Source: Dolichospermum sp. UHCC 0259
GTDB lineage: Bacteria; Cyanobacteriota; Cyanobacteriia; Cyanobacteriales; Nostocaceae
Direction of reading: 5' to 3'
NCBI RefSeq assembly: GCF_009711935.1
Contig: NZ_VIKX01000031.1
Span: 1-45,107, forward strand
DNA length: 45,107 nt
In this document: positions 15,679 through 24,961 of the stretch, piece after piece
How positions within the stretch are numbered: the stretch's first letter is position 1
Layout: each line of letters begins with the position of its first letter
Position numbers and translations under genes: made by a program
The notes under the pieces: generated by a model
Told to the model about the DNA's origin: nothing
Databases searched by the model: none
Seen by the model: only the letters and a program-made list of their open reading frames with translations

Positions 15679-17055
15679 ATGACTTTTGATTACGACCTAT
15701 TTGTGATTGGTGCTGGTTCTGGGGGTTTGGCTGCTTCTAAACGGGCGGCTAGTTATGGGGCAAAAGTGGCGATCGCCGAATATGATTTAGTTGGTGGTAC
15801 TTGCGTAATTCGTGGTTGTGTACCCAAAAAACTCATGGTTTACGGTTCTCACTTTCCCGCCCAATTCCAAGAAGCCGCAGGTTATGGTTGGACAGTGGGA
15901 GATGTAAAATTTGACTGGGAACACTTCATCACATCCATAGATAACGAAGTTAACAGACTTTCCAAACTACACATCAGCTTTTTAGAAAAAGCCGGCGTAG
16001 AATTAATTTCCGGTCGTGCTACCTTCATAGACCCCCATACCGTCGAAGTCAATGGGAAACAATATACAGCCGCGAAAATTTTAATTGCTGTCGGTGGTCG
16101 TCCCATTAAACCAGAAATTCCCGGTATAGAACACGGTATTACTTCCAATGAAATCTTTCACCTAAAAACCCAACCCAAACATATTGCTATCATTGGCGCT
16201 GGTTATATCGGCAGTGAATTTGCCTGTATTATGCGCGGTTTGGGTTCAGAAGTCACCCAGATTATCCGCAAAGAGCAAATTTTAAACGGGTTTGACCAAG
16301 ATATCCGTACCAGTATCCAAGAAGGAATGATCAATCATGGTATTCGTATTATCCAAAATACTGTGGTGACAGGAATAGAAAAAGTAGACGCAGGACTGAA
16401 ATTAACCTTGTCTGGAGACCAAGAACCCATCATTGCTGATGTATTTTTAGTAGCAACAGGTCGCAGTCCCAATATTGAGGCACTAGGTTTAGAAAATGCC
16501 CAAGTTGATTGTGTTCCCAGTTCGGTTGAAGGACCTGGATACAGTACCTCAGATGCAATTTCCGTGAATGAATACAGTCAAACTTGCCAACCTCATATTT
16601 ATGCTGTTGGTGATGTCACAGACCGCTTAAACTTAACCCCCGTTGCCATTGGTGAAGGACGCGCCTTTGCTGATACTGAATTTGGCAACAACCGCCGCGA
16701 ATTTAGTCACGAAACCGTTGCCACAGCCGTATTCACCACCCCAGAAGCAGCCACAGTCGGTTTAACAGAAGCCCAAGCTAGGGACAAATTCGGTGATGAT
16801 AATATCAAGATTTATCGTACCAGCTTCCGCCCCATGTACTACACTTTGGCAGGTAAGCAAGAAAAAACCATGATGAAGCTGATAGTAGATACTAGCACTG
16901 ATAAAATTCTCGGCGCTCACATGGTAGGAGATAGCGCCGCAGAAATTATTCAAGGTGTCGCTATTGCAGTGAAAATGGGTGCAACTAAAGCTGATTTTGA
17001 TGCCACTGTAGGTATTCATCCTTCCGCAGCAGAGGAATTTGTGACCATGAGATAA
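15679..17055 (+). CDS. gor: Glutathione-disulfide reductase
   Basis: A 458-residue class I flavin disulfide reductase that regenerates reduced glutathione with NADPH. FAD site GAGSGGLAA at 11-19; redox-active GGTCVIRGCVPKK with Cys42 and Cys47; nucleotide site IGAGYIGSEFA; the arginines downstream (IIRKEQIL) fit NADPH rather than NADH; C-terminal dimer-interface HPSAAEEF supplies the catalytic His447-Glu452 pair. Length and motifs are normal for cyanobacterial glutathione reductase; a trypanothione or mercuric reductase is unlikely from the VIRGCVPKK context. A possible promoter lies upstream and an intrinsic terminator about 167 nt downstream. Confidence 0.95.
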   Translation: MTFDYDLFVIGAGSGGLAASKRAASYGAKVAIAEYDLVGGTCVIRGCVPKKLMVYGSHFPAQFQEAAGYGWTVGDVKFDWEHFITSIDNEVNRLSKLHISFLEKAGVELISGRATFIDPHTVEVNGKQYTAAKILIAVGGRPIKPEIPGIEHGITSNEIFHLKTQPKHIAIIGAGYIGSEFACIMRGLGSEVTQIIRKEQILNGFDQDIRTSIQEGMINHGIRIIQNTVVTGIEKVDAGLKLTLSGDQEPIIADVFLVATGRSPNIEALGLENAQVDCVPSSVEGPGYSTSDAISVNEYSQTCQPHIYAVGDVTDRLNLTPVAIGEGRAFADTEFGNNRREFSHETVATAVFTTPEAATVGLTEAQARDKFGDDNIKIYRTSFRPMYYTLAGKQEKTMMKLIVDTSTDKILGAHMVGDSAAEIIQGVAIAVKMGATKADFDATVGIHPSAAEEFVTMR

Positions 17056-17082
17056 TTGTTATTAGCTAAAGCAGCAAGAAGC

Positions 17083-17109
17083 CCCACGTCTCACTCTGAG
17101 GGGCGTGGG
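17083..17109. repeat. Hairpin resembling an IS200/IS605 end
   Basis: cccacg (17083-17088) and cgtggg (17104-17109) form a stem around a 15-nt loop, in the string agccccacgtctcactctg...gggcgtgggat. This resembles the subterminal hairpin left by IS200/IS605 elements, but no transposase gene is nearby, so it could be a remnant or a chance hairpin. Confidence 0.4.
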
Positions 17110-17221
17110 ATAGTTGCTTCAGGTGCAGAGGTTGAGATTTTCAAATTTCTCTCTTGAGAAGGATTATTAAAATATAAATAATCTATAGGATTGATTATAT
17201 ATTTTACCCTGAGTGAAGTTG

Positions 17222-17255
17222 GGCTTGGTTTACCCTCCAAGCCTTTTTATTTTTT
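17222..17255 (+). terminator. Intrinsic terminator of gor
   Basis: A 7-bp perfect stem (ggcttgg / ccaagcc, 17222-17228 and 17237-17243) with an 8-nt loop, followed by tttttatttttt. This is a strong rho-independent terminator on the plus strand. The opposite strand has no T run. Confidence 0.85.
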
Positions 17256-17277
17256 GGCTCGTCCTTCAATCTATTAT

Positions 17278-18930
17278 TTATCTAGGTGTCATACCTGGAC
17301 CTTGTGCTTCTTGCATCATTTCAGAAGAAAGTTCTCGCACTGTGCGAAATGGAAATAGACGAGTTGAGGAAATTTGAGCGTAGTTGGCAGTCAAAAAAGG
17401 AGCATATTGACTAGCTTCAGGAGTTAACTGTGCTGCCATTGCTAGGGTAATACCTTTGAGAAACTTCCGCACATCTTTAGATTGTTCTCCAATTACTTCT
17501 TTGTTCAAAATAGGTGTATTGGAGTTCTCTGTTTGATATGGAGTTAGACTAGGATCTATGACACTCAAATGAGAAGCACCAACCACACCTACTAACCATT
17601 TGGGGGAGGGAATTTTCGCAAAACCCATGATTTGTTCAGTTAATGGAGGGGTGATTTTATCTGCGGAACTGGAGAGGATTAATGTGGGGATTTGTACTTT
17701 TGTTAACCCAGTTTCCCCAAACATTAAAGAGGTGGTAGGATTAAGAGCGATCGCCTGTTTAATTCTCCCATCTCGAAATTGATAGGTTTTTTCTGGTAAT
17801 GCTTGAGCTAGACACTGAAGACTTTCACCCAAGTTAGCCTTAGCTAAGTTTGGCTGACAGCGTTGTTTCAGGTTTTCAATTTGTAGTTCACCCCCAGCCA
17901 ATGCTAAAGCCGTTCCTCCACCAAAAGAATAACCCACAACCATAACGTTATTAGTTGCCAACTTTCCCTGTAGAGGATTATCCCCAGTTTGGTTAATTTT
18001 TTCCAGTTCATCAACAATAAAACTAACATCTTTGGGACGATCTAAAAATTCCTGGGGTTCAATCTGTCGTTTTTTAGCTTTGTTGACTGCCGTGAAATTA
18101 CTCCCAGGATGTTCCAAAGCCGCAACAACATAACCATGAGTTGCCAAATGTTCAGCTAAATAACGCAAGTCAGTCCGCACCGAACTCCAACCGTGAGACA
18201 AGACAATTACAGGTTTATTTGCAGTTGCAGCGGTAGAGAAATAAACATCCAGGGGAATTTGTCTTTGACGCTTTTGGTCATTGAAATTTAACTTGAGTGT
18301 CTGTACCTGTGCGCTTCCTGCTTGAGTAGGATCTAGAGAATAGGCAACTTTGATATCTTTGGGGTTAACTTGAGGAGAAAGACCAAACATAAACCGCTGA
18401 GTGCGGACAAATGCACCATTTAAACTCCCCGCCACAGTTAAAGCCTGGGGTAAATTAATTTCTAGGCGTTTACTGGGATAGGCAGCAATAAAACTTAGTA
18501 TAGATAAACCCTGTGGAGAATTAGCGGCTAAAACCAATCCCCCTTTCATAGCTTGTAATCCCGCTTGATCTCGACGGGTAATAGCTGTAGAGACATCACC
18601 GAGAATTGTAGTCCCAATTTGAGTATTGATTAATCTATCTAAAGTAGCAACATTTATGGGAATTCTGATTTTTAGTCCCTCTACTAAAAAACGACGTTGT
18701 TCTTCAGTCATTCTCTTGGTATAAGTTCCTAAACTATCTGGTAATTTGCCTGTTTCCGTAGATTTTTTTAAATCTTCCAAGGACGCAGATTCCTCTAGCT
18801 GTCCATAACGAATCACAACCGTATCTGCTGCGTGGACAGAAGAATTAACTCCAACAAACGGTGTCAGCGCAACAACACAAAATGCCCCTGCAAATACCTT
18901 AAAATTCTTCCAGCTTTTCTCTATGAACAT
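17278..18930 (-). CDS. Exported alpha/beta hydrolase with DUF1400 domain
   Basis: 550 residues from the ATG at 18930 (a TTG at 18948 would add six residues ahead of the signal peptide). A signal peptide ends near VHA-ADT. Next comes the cyanobacterial DUF1400 domain (VVIRYGQLEESASLEDLKK ... AAYPSKRLEINLPQ, about 38-165). The rest is an alpha/beta hydrolase with the oxyanion region LSHGWSSVRTD, nucleophile Ser335 in VVGYSFGGG, a likely acid in LSSSADKITPP and His in GASHLSVID. It resembles lipase/PAF-acetylhydrolase-type esterases acting outside the cytoplasm. The substrate is unknown. It is convergent with gor. Confidence 0.85.
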   Translation of the reverse strand: MFIEKSWKNFKVFAGAFCVVALTPFVGVNSSVHAADTVVIRYGQLEESASLEDLKKSTETGKLPDSLGTYTKRMTEEQRRFLVEGLKIRIPINVATLDRLINTQIGTTILGDVSTAITRRDQAGLQAMKGGLVLAANSPQGLSILSFIAAYPSKRLEINLPQALTVAGSLNGAFVRTQRFMFGLSPQVNPKDIKVAYSLDPTQAGSAQVQTLKLNFNDQKRQRQIPLDVYFSTAATANKPVIVLSHGWSSVRTDLRYLAEHLATHGYVVAALEHPGSNFTAVNKAKKRQIEPQEFLDRPKDVSFIVDELEKINQTGDNPLQGKLATNNVMVVGYSFGGGTALALAGGELQIENLKQRCQPNLAKANLGESLQCLAQALPEKTYQFRDGRIKQAIALNPTTSLMFGETGLTKVQIPTLILSSSADKITPPLTEQIMGFAKIPSPKWLVGVVGASHLSVIDPSLTPYQTENSNTPILNKEVIGEQSKDVRKFLKGITLAMAAQLTPEASQYAPFLTANYAQISSTRLFPFRTVRELSSEMMQEAQGPGMTPR

Positions 18931-19083
18931 CTTTATCTTGTCCCTCAACTTAGGAGATTCTACCTGATTTTCCGGTTTTTATCCCACACTCAGACACCCC
19001 ATTTCTGAATCAGCCACTCCTATAGGTGCAATAGTCAACAAATAGTGCTTGGACAGAACCCTATTAACTATATTATAACCATC

Positions 19084-19611
19084 TTAATACCGATAGGTCT
19101 CCCAACTATCGGTACTATGGCGTAACCGACTGTAATTACTTTTGTTAACATGATTTTCCACCACACTAGCTAAGTTTTCCCATGATAAATCTTCCCGCCG
19201 CAGCACCACTTTTAATCTTTCCAATGCTGCATTTGCTGCCTGATTCACTTCTCCATTTTCTGATGAATCATTGATTAGATCACTGATATGTAAAGGATCT
19301 TTTTGCACAGCAATAATTCCCTGCTGTACTGCATTATTAATCTGCTTACTAAACTCAGTTTTGGCTCGATTTAACTGCCGTTGCCAACCTATTTTACTTG
19401 TTGCATATAATGACGGTAAACGATTCAAAGCATAAGCAATTACGTCTGCTGATTGGACAATTTTAGAAGTTTTCACAGTTAATAATTGAATCTGTTTATT
19501 AACCTCTTCTGTCACTAACAATTCCATAACATTATAAGACTTGATCCCAACACCAATTTTGGCAGGTACTTGGGAAGATTGGGAACGTAATGAGGGGCGC
19601 AGTGTTGTCAT
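19084..19611 (-). CDS. ComFB-family protein (putative c-di-GMP receptor type)
   Basis: 175 residues. The conserved core begins near VMELLVTEEVNKQIQ and continues through SADVIAYALNRLPSLYATSKIGWQRQL and AVQQGIIAVQKDPL, the hallmark of the 'late competence development ComFB' family. In cyanobacteria, members of this family have been reported as c-di-GMP receptors (CdgR in Anabaena, ComFB in Synechocystis) that affect cell size or motility/competence. Whether this paralogue binds the nucleotide cannot be read here, but the core motifs are kept. About 28 residues precede the core and about 45 follow it. It is a single gene, with 321 bp of apparently non-coding DNA separating it from the next gene. 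Confidence 0.85.
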   Translation of the reverse strand: MTTLRPSLRSQSSQVPAKIGVGIKSYNVMELLVTEEVNKQIQLLTVKTSKIVQSADVIAYALNRLPSLYATSKIGWQRQLNRAKTEFSKQINNAVQQGIIAVQKDPLHISDLINDSSENGEVNQAANAALERLKVVLRREDLSWENLASVVENHVNKSNYSRLRHSTDSWETYRY

Positions 19612-19832
19612 AATTACAAATTTATTTGAAGTTAGATTTAGTCAAAATTCTGAGTAAAAATCTTCTGGGTTGCATTTACACTATTTTTCTATATAGATGA
19701 TTAATGTACCTGTTAACTAGACTAAGTGTCAATACTAGATATACTTAGTTCAAGTAAAGTTTTGTTGAAATCCTTGAATGTCCGCGTATTTACTGATCTT
19801 AGCTTAATAAAATAGAAGTGTAAAAATTAAGG

Positions 19833-19861
19833 AGAAAAAATTAGTACCGTAGTACGGTACT
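19833..19861 (-). terminator. Palindromic terminator downstream of the PilP/GspC-like gene
   Basis: An 8-bp perfect stem (agtaccgt 19843-19850, acggtact 19854-19861, 3-nt loop). On the minus strand it is followed by aattttttctcc, 71 nt beyond the stop at 19933. This suits an intrinsic terminator; a protein-binding operator is the alternative. Nothing else is visible in 19612-19932. Confidence 0.55.
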
Positions 19862-19932
19862 AAAAACTAAAGAAGCTGACTACACAAGCTTTCTAGGAGA
19901 TATTTAATTTTTGTTTGACTCATACAGTGGTA

Positions 19933-21192
19933 TTAAAGCTTTTGTCCTGTGTAAATAGAGCGAACTTCACCATTACGACGAACAATAGCTTCTCCGTTAC
20001 TAACTTCTACTAGCGTCCAACCTGTAGTACCGATATTTTCACCTAGATTAATTCGGCGACTAATGCCATCTACCTTAAACAAAGCCACAGATTTATTACC
20101 CAACTCTAATAGACCCTCTAATTGTGCAGAATAGCTGGGTGCTGAAACTTGTTGAGGTATATTCTTTATTTCTTGTACAGGTGCAGGAGGAACAATCGTT
20201 GGTAATTGCGGTGGTGCAACTTTCAGCGGTTGAGGATTAACGGCTGCTGGTTTGAGGTTAACCTGTGGTGTTTTAGCTACGGGTTTAATTGCTGGTTGTA
20301 TAGTATTAATAGTAGGAGGATTATTAACTGCTAAAGATGAAGGTAAGGTAGGTGGTACTGGAACTGTGGGAACAGTTGGTATTTGATATTTGGGTGCGGG
20401 AGACTGATAAACTGGGATATATATGCGCTCAACTACATTAGGGGGAGTTAAGCGATTATTAGCAGGTAGCATATTGTTTACTGCTACAGGTAATGGTAGA
20501 GTTTGTGTTGGTTGGGTATTTGGTAAAGGTAAGGCAGTAGTTTGATTCAGATTAACAGTGGGAAATCCTGGTTTAGCAATTGTTTTATCATTGGTTGTCC
20601 CTTGCTGTTCTATGACAGTTAAGGCTTCCAACATATAATTTACTAAGTCTAACTGAGGATCTGTGGTTACAGACGCAGGTGATAGTGTCTGGTTATTTGG
20701 CAAACTTTGGGAAGTTAATTGGGCATTTATTGTATTTAATAAACCAGACTCGGTTAAGTAAACCATCCCCAAAGTTCCCACAGTTAGGCTTAATCCCATG
20801 AATATAAGTTTACCTAAACCACTGCTTTGTTCTTGTCCAGTAGTTGTAATTGCCCTGATAGATGGATGATTAACTACTAGTGTTGTGGTTTGGACGTTTT
20901 TAATAGGTGCAGTAGATTGTAATGGACGATTAAGTTTTGATGGCAAAACCACATCTGGCATTTGAAATGTCATGGTTTGCACGGGGACAGATTCGTTTCT
21001 ATCTCTATGATGATTTCGCTTGTTTCGACCATCAAGAATGTTGTCAATATCATGAAAAAGTTCGTCCATTAAGCCTTCAGCATAGGTTTCTATTGTCCAA
21101 GGCTCGTTGTTGACGAAATCTATGGCTAAGGACATACTGGCGCTATCGGACGCTTCTGAAACAAGTAAATCAGTGCTGGATTTGGGTAACAT
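19933..21192 (-). CDS. Single-pass membrane protein with PilP/GspC-like C-terminal domain
   Basis: A 419-residue protein conserved in style among filamentous cyanobacteria. The cytoplasmic N-terminus carries an acidic motif (TIETYAEGLMDELFHDID, about 33-50). One transmembrane segment lies at 127-147. A long Pro/Thr/Gln-rich linker follows (about 180-350), then a small C-terminal beta domain (SAQLEGLLELGNKSVALFKVDGISRRINLGENIGTTGWTLVEVSNGEAIVRRNGEVRSIYTGQ). This last part resembles the PilP/GspC homology region that joins inner-membrane and secretin parts of type IV pilus and type II secretion machines. That link is inferred from the pattern; no pilus gene is nearby. Confidence 0.65.
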   Translation of the reverse strand: MLPKSSTDLLVSEASDSASMSLAIDFVNNEPWTIETYAEGLMDELFHDIDNILDGRNKRNHHRDRNESVPVQTMTFQMPDVVLPSKLNRPLQSTAPIKNVQTTTLVVNHPSIRAITTTGQEQSSGLGKLIFMGLSLTVGTLGMVYLTESGLLNTINAQLTSQSLPNNQTLSPASVTTDPQLDLVNYMLEALTVIEQQGTTNDKTIAKPGFPTVNLNQTTALPLPNTQPTQTLPLPVAVNNMLPANNRLTPPNVVERIYIPVYQSPAPKYQIPTVPTVPVPPTLPSSLAVNNPPTINTIQPAIKPVAKTPQVNLKPAAVNPQPLKVAPPQLPTIVPPAPVQEIKNIPQQVSAPSYSAQLEGLLELGNKSVALFKVDGISRRINLGENIGTTGWTLVEVSNGEAIVRRNGEVRSIYTGQKL

Positions 21193-21370
21193 AGGCTTTT
21201 TCGGTTGTAGCTGAAGATAATGGAGGACAAATTTGCTACTTCCTGGAAATCAACTACCTTTTTTAATTGAACAGCTGATTTTTCTTGCCAGAGTCCAGGA
21301 TTTGATTAGCTAATGGTATTAAATTGTACTCTGTTATGGAAATTTTGGTGAAATTAGTTAGGAAAATTTA

Positions 21371-21431
<61 letters not shown>

Positions 21432-21450
21432 AGAAATTCTTTCCCAACTA

Positions 21451-21553
21451 GTGGTCTGTCAATTTTGATTTTGTGCGTTACCGATTTCCAGAATTATTGT
21501 GGAACAGTCAATACAGAATAATACTACTCACAATTTTAAGCTTGACAGACCAC
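21451..21553. mobile_element. 103-bp TA-flanked MITE (gtggtctgtcaa ends), copy 1
   Basis: The ends gtggtctgtcaa (21451-21462) and ttgacagaccac (21542-21553) are perfect inverted repeats flanked by TA on both sides (21449-21450 and 21554-21555). There is no coding capacity. A closely similar end occurs at 45058. The TA duplication suggests mobilisation by an IS630/Tc1-type transposase. It lies in the gap after mnmG. Confidence 0.8.
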
Positions 21554-21560
21554 TAGGATA

Positions 21561-21602
21561 ATTACCCATTACCCATTGCCCATTACCTATTACCCATTAC
21601 CG
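21561..21602. repeat. Heptamer tandem repeat (attaccc)6 overlapping the mnmG 3' end
   Basis: Six units of attaccc with single-base variants (attgccc, attacct, attaccg). The minus-strand mnmG reading frame ends inside this array, so its stop codon and last few residues are repeat-derived. Confidence 0.9.
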
Positions 21603-23496
21603 TCTTGTTTTTAGCTATTTCCAAATATATCAAAAGAGCGTTGATATCGGCTGGGTTAACTCCGCCAATTCTCGCAGCTTGTCCAATGGTGAGGGGTTTA
21701 ACTTTATTCAGCTTTTCTCTAGATTCTTTCGATAGAGTCTCAATGGTTGAGTAGTCTAAATCACTAGACAGTTGGCGATTTGCTTGACGGGCAACTTGGT
21801 CAATTTGAGTTTGCTGTCTGGCTAAATAACCAGCGTATTTGATGTCAATTTCTGCGCCTTCTTTTTCCGCTTGCTTGAGGGTAGGGTTATCAAGTCCGTG
21901 ACGTTCTAGATCAATATAATGGATACCCGAACGCCGCAGTAAATCAGCCAGGGTAATAGAACCTCTAATTGCTTCTTGGGTATCGTGAGCGATCGCCTGT
22001 CCTACTGCCTCATTCTCTTTTATTCTAGTACCATGCAGGCGTTTTTTCTCCCCTGTAATTTGTTCTTGTTTTTGACTATACAAATCCCAGCGCCGGTCAT
22101 CAATTAACCCTATTTCCCGTCCTAAAGGTGTCATGCGGATATCAGCGTTATCAGAACGCAGTAGTAACCGATACTCCGACCGACTGGTGAGCATTCGATA
22201 AGGTTCGCGTAAATCTTTTGTACAGAGGTCATCAATTAACGTGCCAATATAACTTTGTTCACGGGGGAAAATAATCATCTCCTCACCCCGCACAAACCGC
22301 GCTGCATTGATTCCCGCGACTATACCCTGAGCAGCAGCTTCTTCATAACCAGTCGTCCCGTTTACCTGTCCGGCACAAAACAGCCCAGGAATTTTCTTGG
22401 TCATCAAGGTGGGAAAACACTGAGTTGCTGGCAAATAATCATACTCAACAGCATAAGCCGGACGCAACATCACACAATTTTCCAAACCAGTCAAACTCCG
22501 CAACATCAAAATTTGCAAAGTTTCGGGTAAACCAGTGGAAAAGCCTTGGATATACAATTCAGGGATATCTCTTCCTTCCGGTTCGATAAAGATTTGGTGA
22601 CTTTCTTTATCGGCAAAGCGGACAATTTTATCCTCAATACTCGGACAATAGCGAGGTCCTTTTGCTTCCACCCAACCACCATACACTGGCGACAAGTGCA
22701 AATTTTCCCTGATTAACCGATGAGTTTCTTGCGTCGTGCGGGTCATGTGACAAGGCATTTGTTCTCGTTCTACCCACACTTGGGGGTCAAAACTGAACCA
22801 CCGCACAGCTTCGTCTCCCGGTTGCACTTCCATTTGAGTGTAATCAACGGAACGCTTATCCACCCGTGCAGGTGTCCCGGTTTTCAGTCTGCCGGTTTCA
22901 AATCCCAAACGATTCAAAGTTTGTGTTAATCCTTCCGCTGCAAACTCTCCCGCGCGTCCTGCGGCCATTGATTTATTCCCCACCCAAATTTTACCGCCCA
23001 AAAATGTGCCAGTCGTAAGAATTACCGCTTTGCAGTGAAAAGATACGCCAAAATAGGTTTCTAAACCAATAACTTCATTATTATCATTTAAGATTAAATC
23101 CGTCACCATGCCTTCCCGAATTGTCAAATTCTCCTGATTTTCGACAATTCCCTTCATTATTGCCGCATATTCTCGCTTATCAGTTTGCGCCCGTAATGCC
23201 CATACCGCTGGACCTCGTGAAGAATTGAGGATGCGTTTTTGCAGGTATGTCCGATCTGCCATTTTGCCAATTTCCCCACCCAAAGCATCTATTTCATGGG
23301 TTAATTGGGACTTAGCAGGGCCACCCACTGCGGGGTTACAAGGTTGCCAAGCGATTTTATCTAAATTTAAGGTCAATAGCAGTGTTCGACAACCGATGCG
23401 GGCAGTAGCAAGTGCTGCTTCGCAACCGGCGTGACCTGCACCGACGACAATCACATCATAAGCGTCTTGGAATTCAGCGGCATTGTGCATGGTCAT
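21583..23496 (-). CDS. mnmG: tRNA uridine-5-carboxymethylaminomethyl modification enzyme MnmG (GidA)
   Basis: With MnmE, MnmG installs the (carboxymethyl)aminomethyl group on U34 of several tRNAs, using FAD and methylenetetrahydrofolate. Visible are the FAD motif [12 protein letters not shown] near the N-terminus, [24 protein letters not shown], the strongly conserved [14 protein letters not shown], and [11 protein letters not shown] near the C-terminus. I use the ATG at 23496 (637 residues); a second ATG at 23490 and a TTG at 23502 are alternatives and none has a clear ribosome site. The last residues (VMGNR) and the stop are read from the heptamer array. An mnmD-like gene that could act on its product is elsewhere in the window. 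Confidence 0.96.
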   Translation of the reverse strand: MTMHNAAEFQDAYDVIVVGAGHAGCEAALATARIGCRTLLLTLNLDKIAWQPCNPAVGGPAKSQLTHEIDALGGEIGKMADRTYLQKRILNSSRGPAVWALRAQTDKREYAAIMKGIVENQENLTIREGMVTDLILNDNNEVIGLETYFGVSFHCKAVILTTGTFLGGKIWVGNKSMAAGRAGEFAAEGLTQTLNRLGFETGRLKTGTPARVDKRSVDYTQMEVQPGDEAVRWFSFDPQVWVEREQMPCHMTRTTQETHRLIRENLHLSPVYGGWVEAKGPRYCPSIEDKIVRFADKESHQIFIEPEGRDIPELYIQGFSTGLPETLQILMLRSLTGLENCVMLRPAYAVEYDYLPATQCFPTLMTKKIPGLFCAGQVNGTTGYEEAAAQGIVAGINAARFVRGEEMIIFPREQSYIGTLIDDLCTKDLREPYRMLTSRSEYRLLLRSDNADIRMTPLGREIGLIDDRRWDLYSQKQEQITGEKKRLHGTRIKENEAVGQAIAHDTQEAIRGSITLADLLRRSGIHYIDLERHGLDNPTLKQAEKEGAEIDIKYAGYLARQQTQIDQVARQANRQLSSDLDYSTIETLSKESREKLNKVKPLTIGQAARIGGVNPADINALLIYLEIAKNKTVMGNR

Positions 23497-23800
23497 AACC
23501 AATTAAGAATTAAAAATTAAAAGTTTAAAAAGCTAGTTACATTCAGTATTTTAGCGTATATTTACAGGCGATTTCAGTTTTTACTAGCTTGGTTACAGAA
23601 GTAGTGACGAGAGAGTTATTGTTTAGTTGTAGCAGATATAAGGTTTATTGAGGGTTGAGCTATAGTAATGGGTAAGAAAATTTACCAGATATTTACAATT
23701 AATCAATTTATGGTTATAAATTTTTATTGAAGCTAAAAAGACTAAGTTAAAATACACTGTGTTAGGTTTATTTTTGAAAATATCGTTTAACTCTAAAAAC
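23497..23800. other. Intergenic region between divergent mnmG and the ATPase gene
   Basis: About 300 bp, AT-rich. I saw no palindrome with a clear role, no RNA gene, and no convincing promoter. Confidence 0.4.
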
Positions 23801-24961
23801 ATGAAAATCAATCAACTAAGCTATTATGACCATAAAAGAGAATGGCGACTTGAGCCAATTCAGTTTTCTGATTTTAATCTTCTAGTCGGTGTTTCTGGGG
23901 TTGGTAAGACTCGAATACTTGAATCAATTATTAATTTACAAAAGATAGCTAATGGTGAATCATTTAATGGTGTAGAATGGAATATTAACTTTACTCTTAA
24001 AAATGGTTTAAAATATTCTTGGATAGGTGAATTTGAAACTAAAAGCTTAGAAAATTTAATTTCAGATGAATTGAATATGAATAGCAAACCAGAAGAAAAT
24101 AAATTTAAAGTTGTTAATGAATTTTTATTTATTAACGGTACAAAAATCATTGAAAGAGATGGTAATAACATATATTTTAGTAAATATCAAGATATGCCTA
24201 AACTTTCTCCTTTTAAAAGTACAATTAACATTTTGAATCAAGAAGAAGATATAGCTCCTATTCAAGAAGGTTTTAACCAAGTAGTTAACAGTAATAATAA
24301 TGTCAATGAATTAAATTTATTTGATTTTATCAATACATTTCATTCCATGCATTATCATTCTTTAGTGCAAAAATACTCAAATTTAACTTTTGAAGATTTA
24401 CGCGAAGATAATTTACCATATAAAATAAAATTAGCATTAACTTACGAATATTTTCCAGAAAAATTTCAGCAAATAAAAGAAGTTTTTCAAGACATTTTTA
24501 ATCAAGTTGAAGATATGAAATTAGAACCAGATGAAGAATTACCCAAAAATCTTAGGAATGGACCTTATGTAAAAATTAAAGAAAAAGGTGTTAGTAATTG
24601 GATTAATCAAAGTAGAATTTCTTCTGGTATGTATAAAACACTAATGCATACAAGTGAGCTTTATTTATCAAGCGAAGGATCTGTGATTTTAATTGACGAA
24701 TTTGAAAATAGTTTAGGGGTGAATTGTATTGATATTCTAAGTGATTTACTAGCTGAAAGCAGAAATTTACAATTTATAATCACCAGTCATCATCCCTATA
24801 TAATAAATAAAGTTGGAATGGAACATTGGAAAATAGTAACTCGCAAGGGTGGTGTAGTAACTGCTAAAGATGCAAAAGATTTTGGACTAGGTAAATCCAG
24901 ACATGAAGCATTTATGCAATTGATTAATCTCGATGAATATAATGAAGGAATATCAGCATAA
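23801..24961 (+). CDS. OLD/ABC-type AAA ATPase (candidate defence module, gene A)
   Basis: 386 residues from the ATG at 23801 (a GTG at 23759 would add 14 residues; I prefer 23801 because MKINQLSYYDHK is the usual first strand). An SMC/ABC-like ATPase: Walker A GVSGVGKT at 30-37, signature-like SRISSGMYK at 271-279, Walker B SVILIDEFEN at 294-303, and H-loop ITSHHPYII at 327-335. A divergent insert (about 60-260) separates the two halves. This is the layout of OLD-family and Abi/retron-associated ATPases. Its stop overlaps the start of the next gene by one base (TAATG), so translation is coupled. DNA is strongly AT-rich. Anti-phage function is inferred from domain pairing. Confidence 0.8.
   Translation: MKINQLSYYDHKREWRLEPIQFSDFNLLVGVSGVGKTRILESIINLQKIANGESFNGVEWNINFTLKNGLKYSWIGEFETKSLENLISDELNMNSKPEENKFKVVNEFLFINGTKIIERDGNNIYFSKYQDMPKLSPFKSTINILNQEEDIAPIQEGFNQVVNSNNNVNELNLFDFINTFHSMHYHSLVQKYSNLTFEDLREDNLPYKIKLALTYEYFPEKFQQIKEVFQDIFNQVEDMKLEPDEELPKNLRNGPYVKIKEKGVSNWINQSRISSGMYKTLMHTSELYLSSEGSVILIDEFENSLGVNCIDILSDLLAESRNLQFIITSHHPYIINKVGMEHWKIVTRKGGVVTAKDAKDFGLGKSRHEAFMQLINLDEYNEGISA

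Noticed and set aside
17083-17109. Full IS200/IS605 element after gor
   Set aside because: Only one hairpin is present; there is no tnpA or tnpB and no second end.
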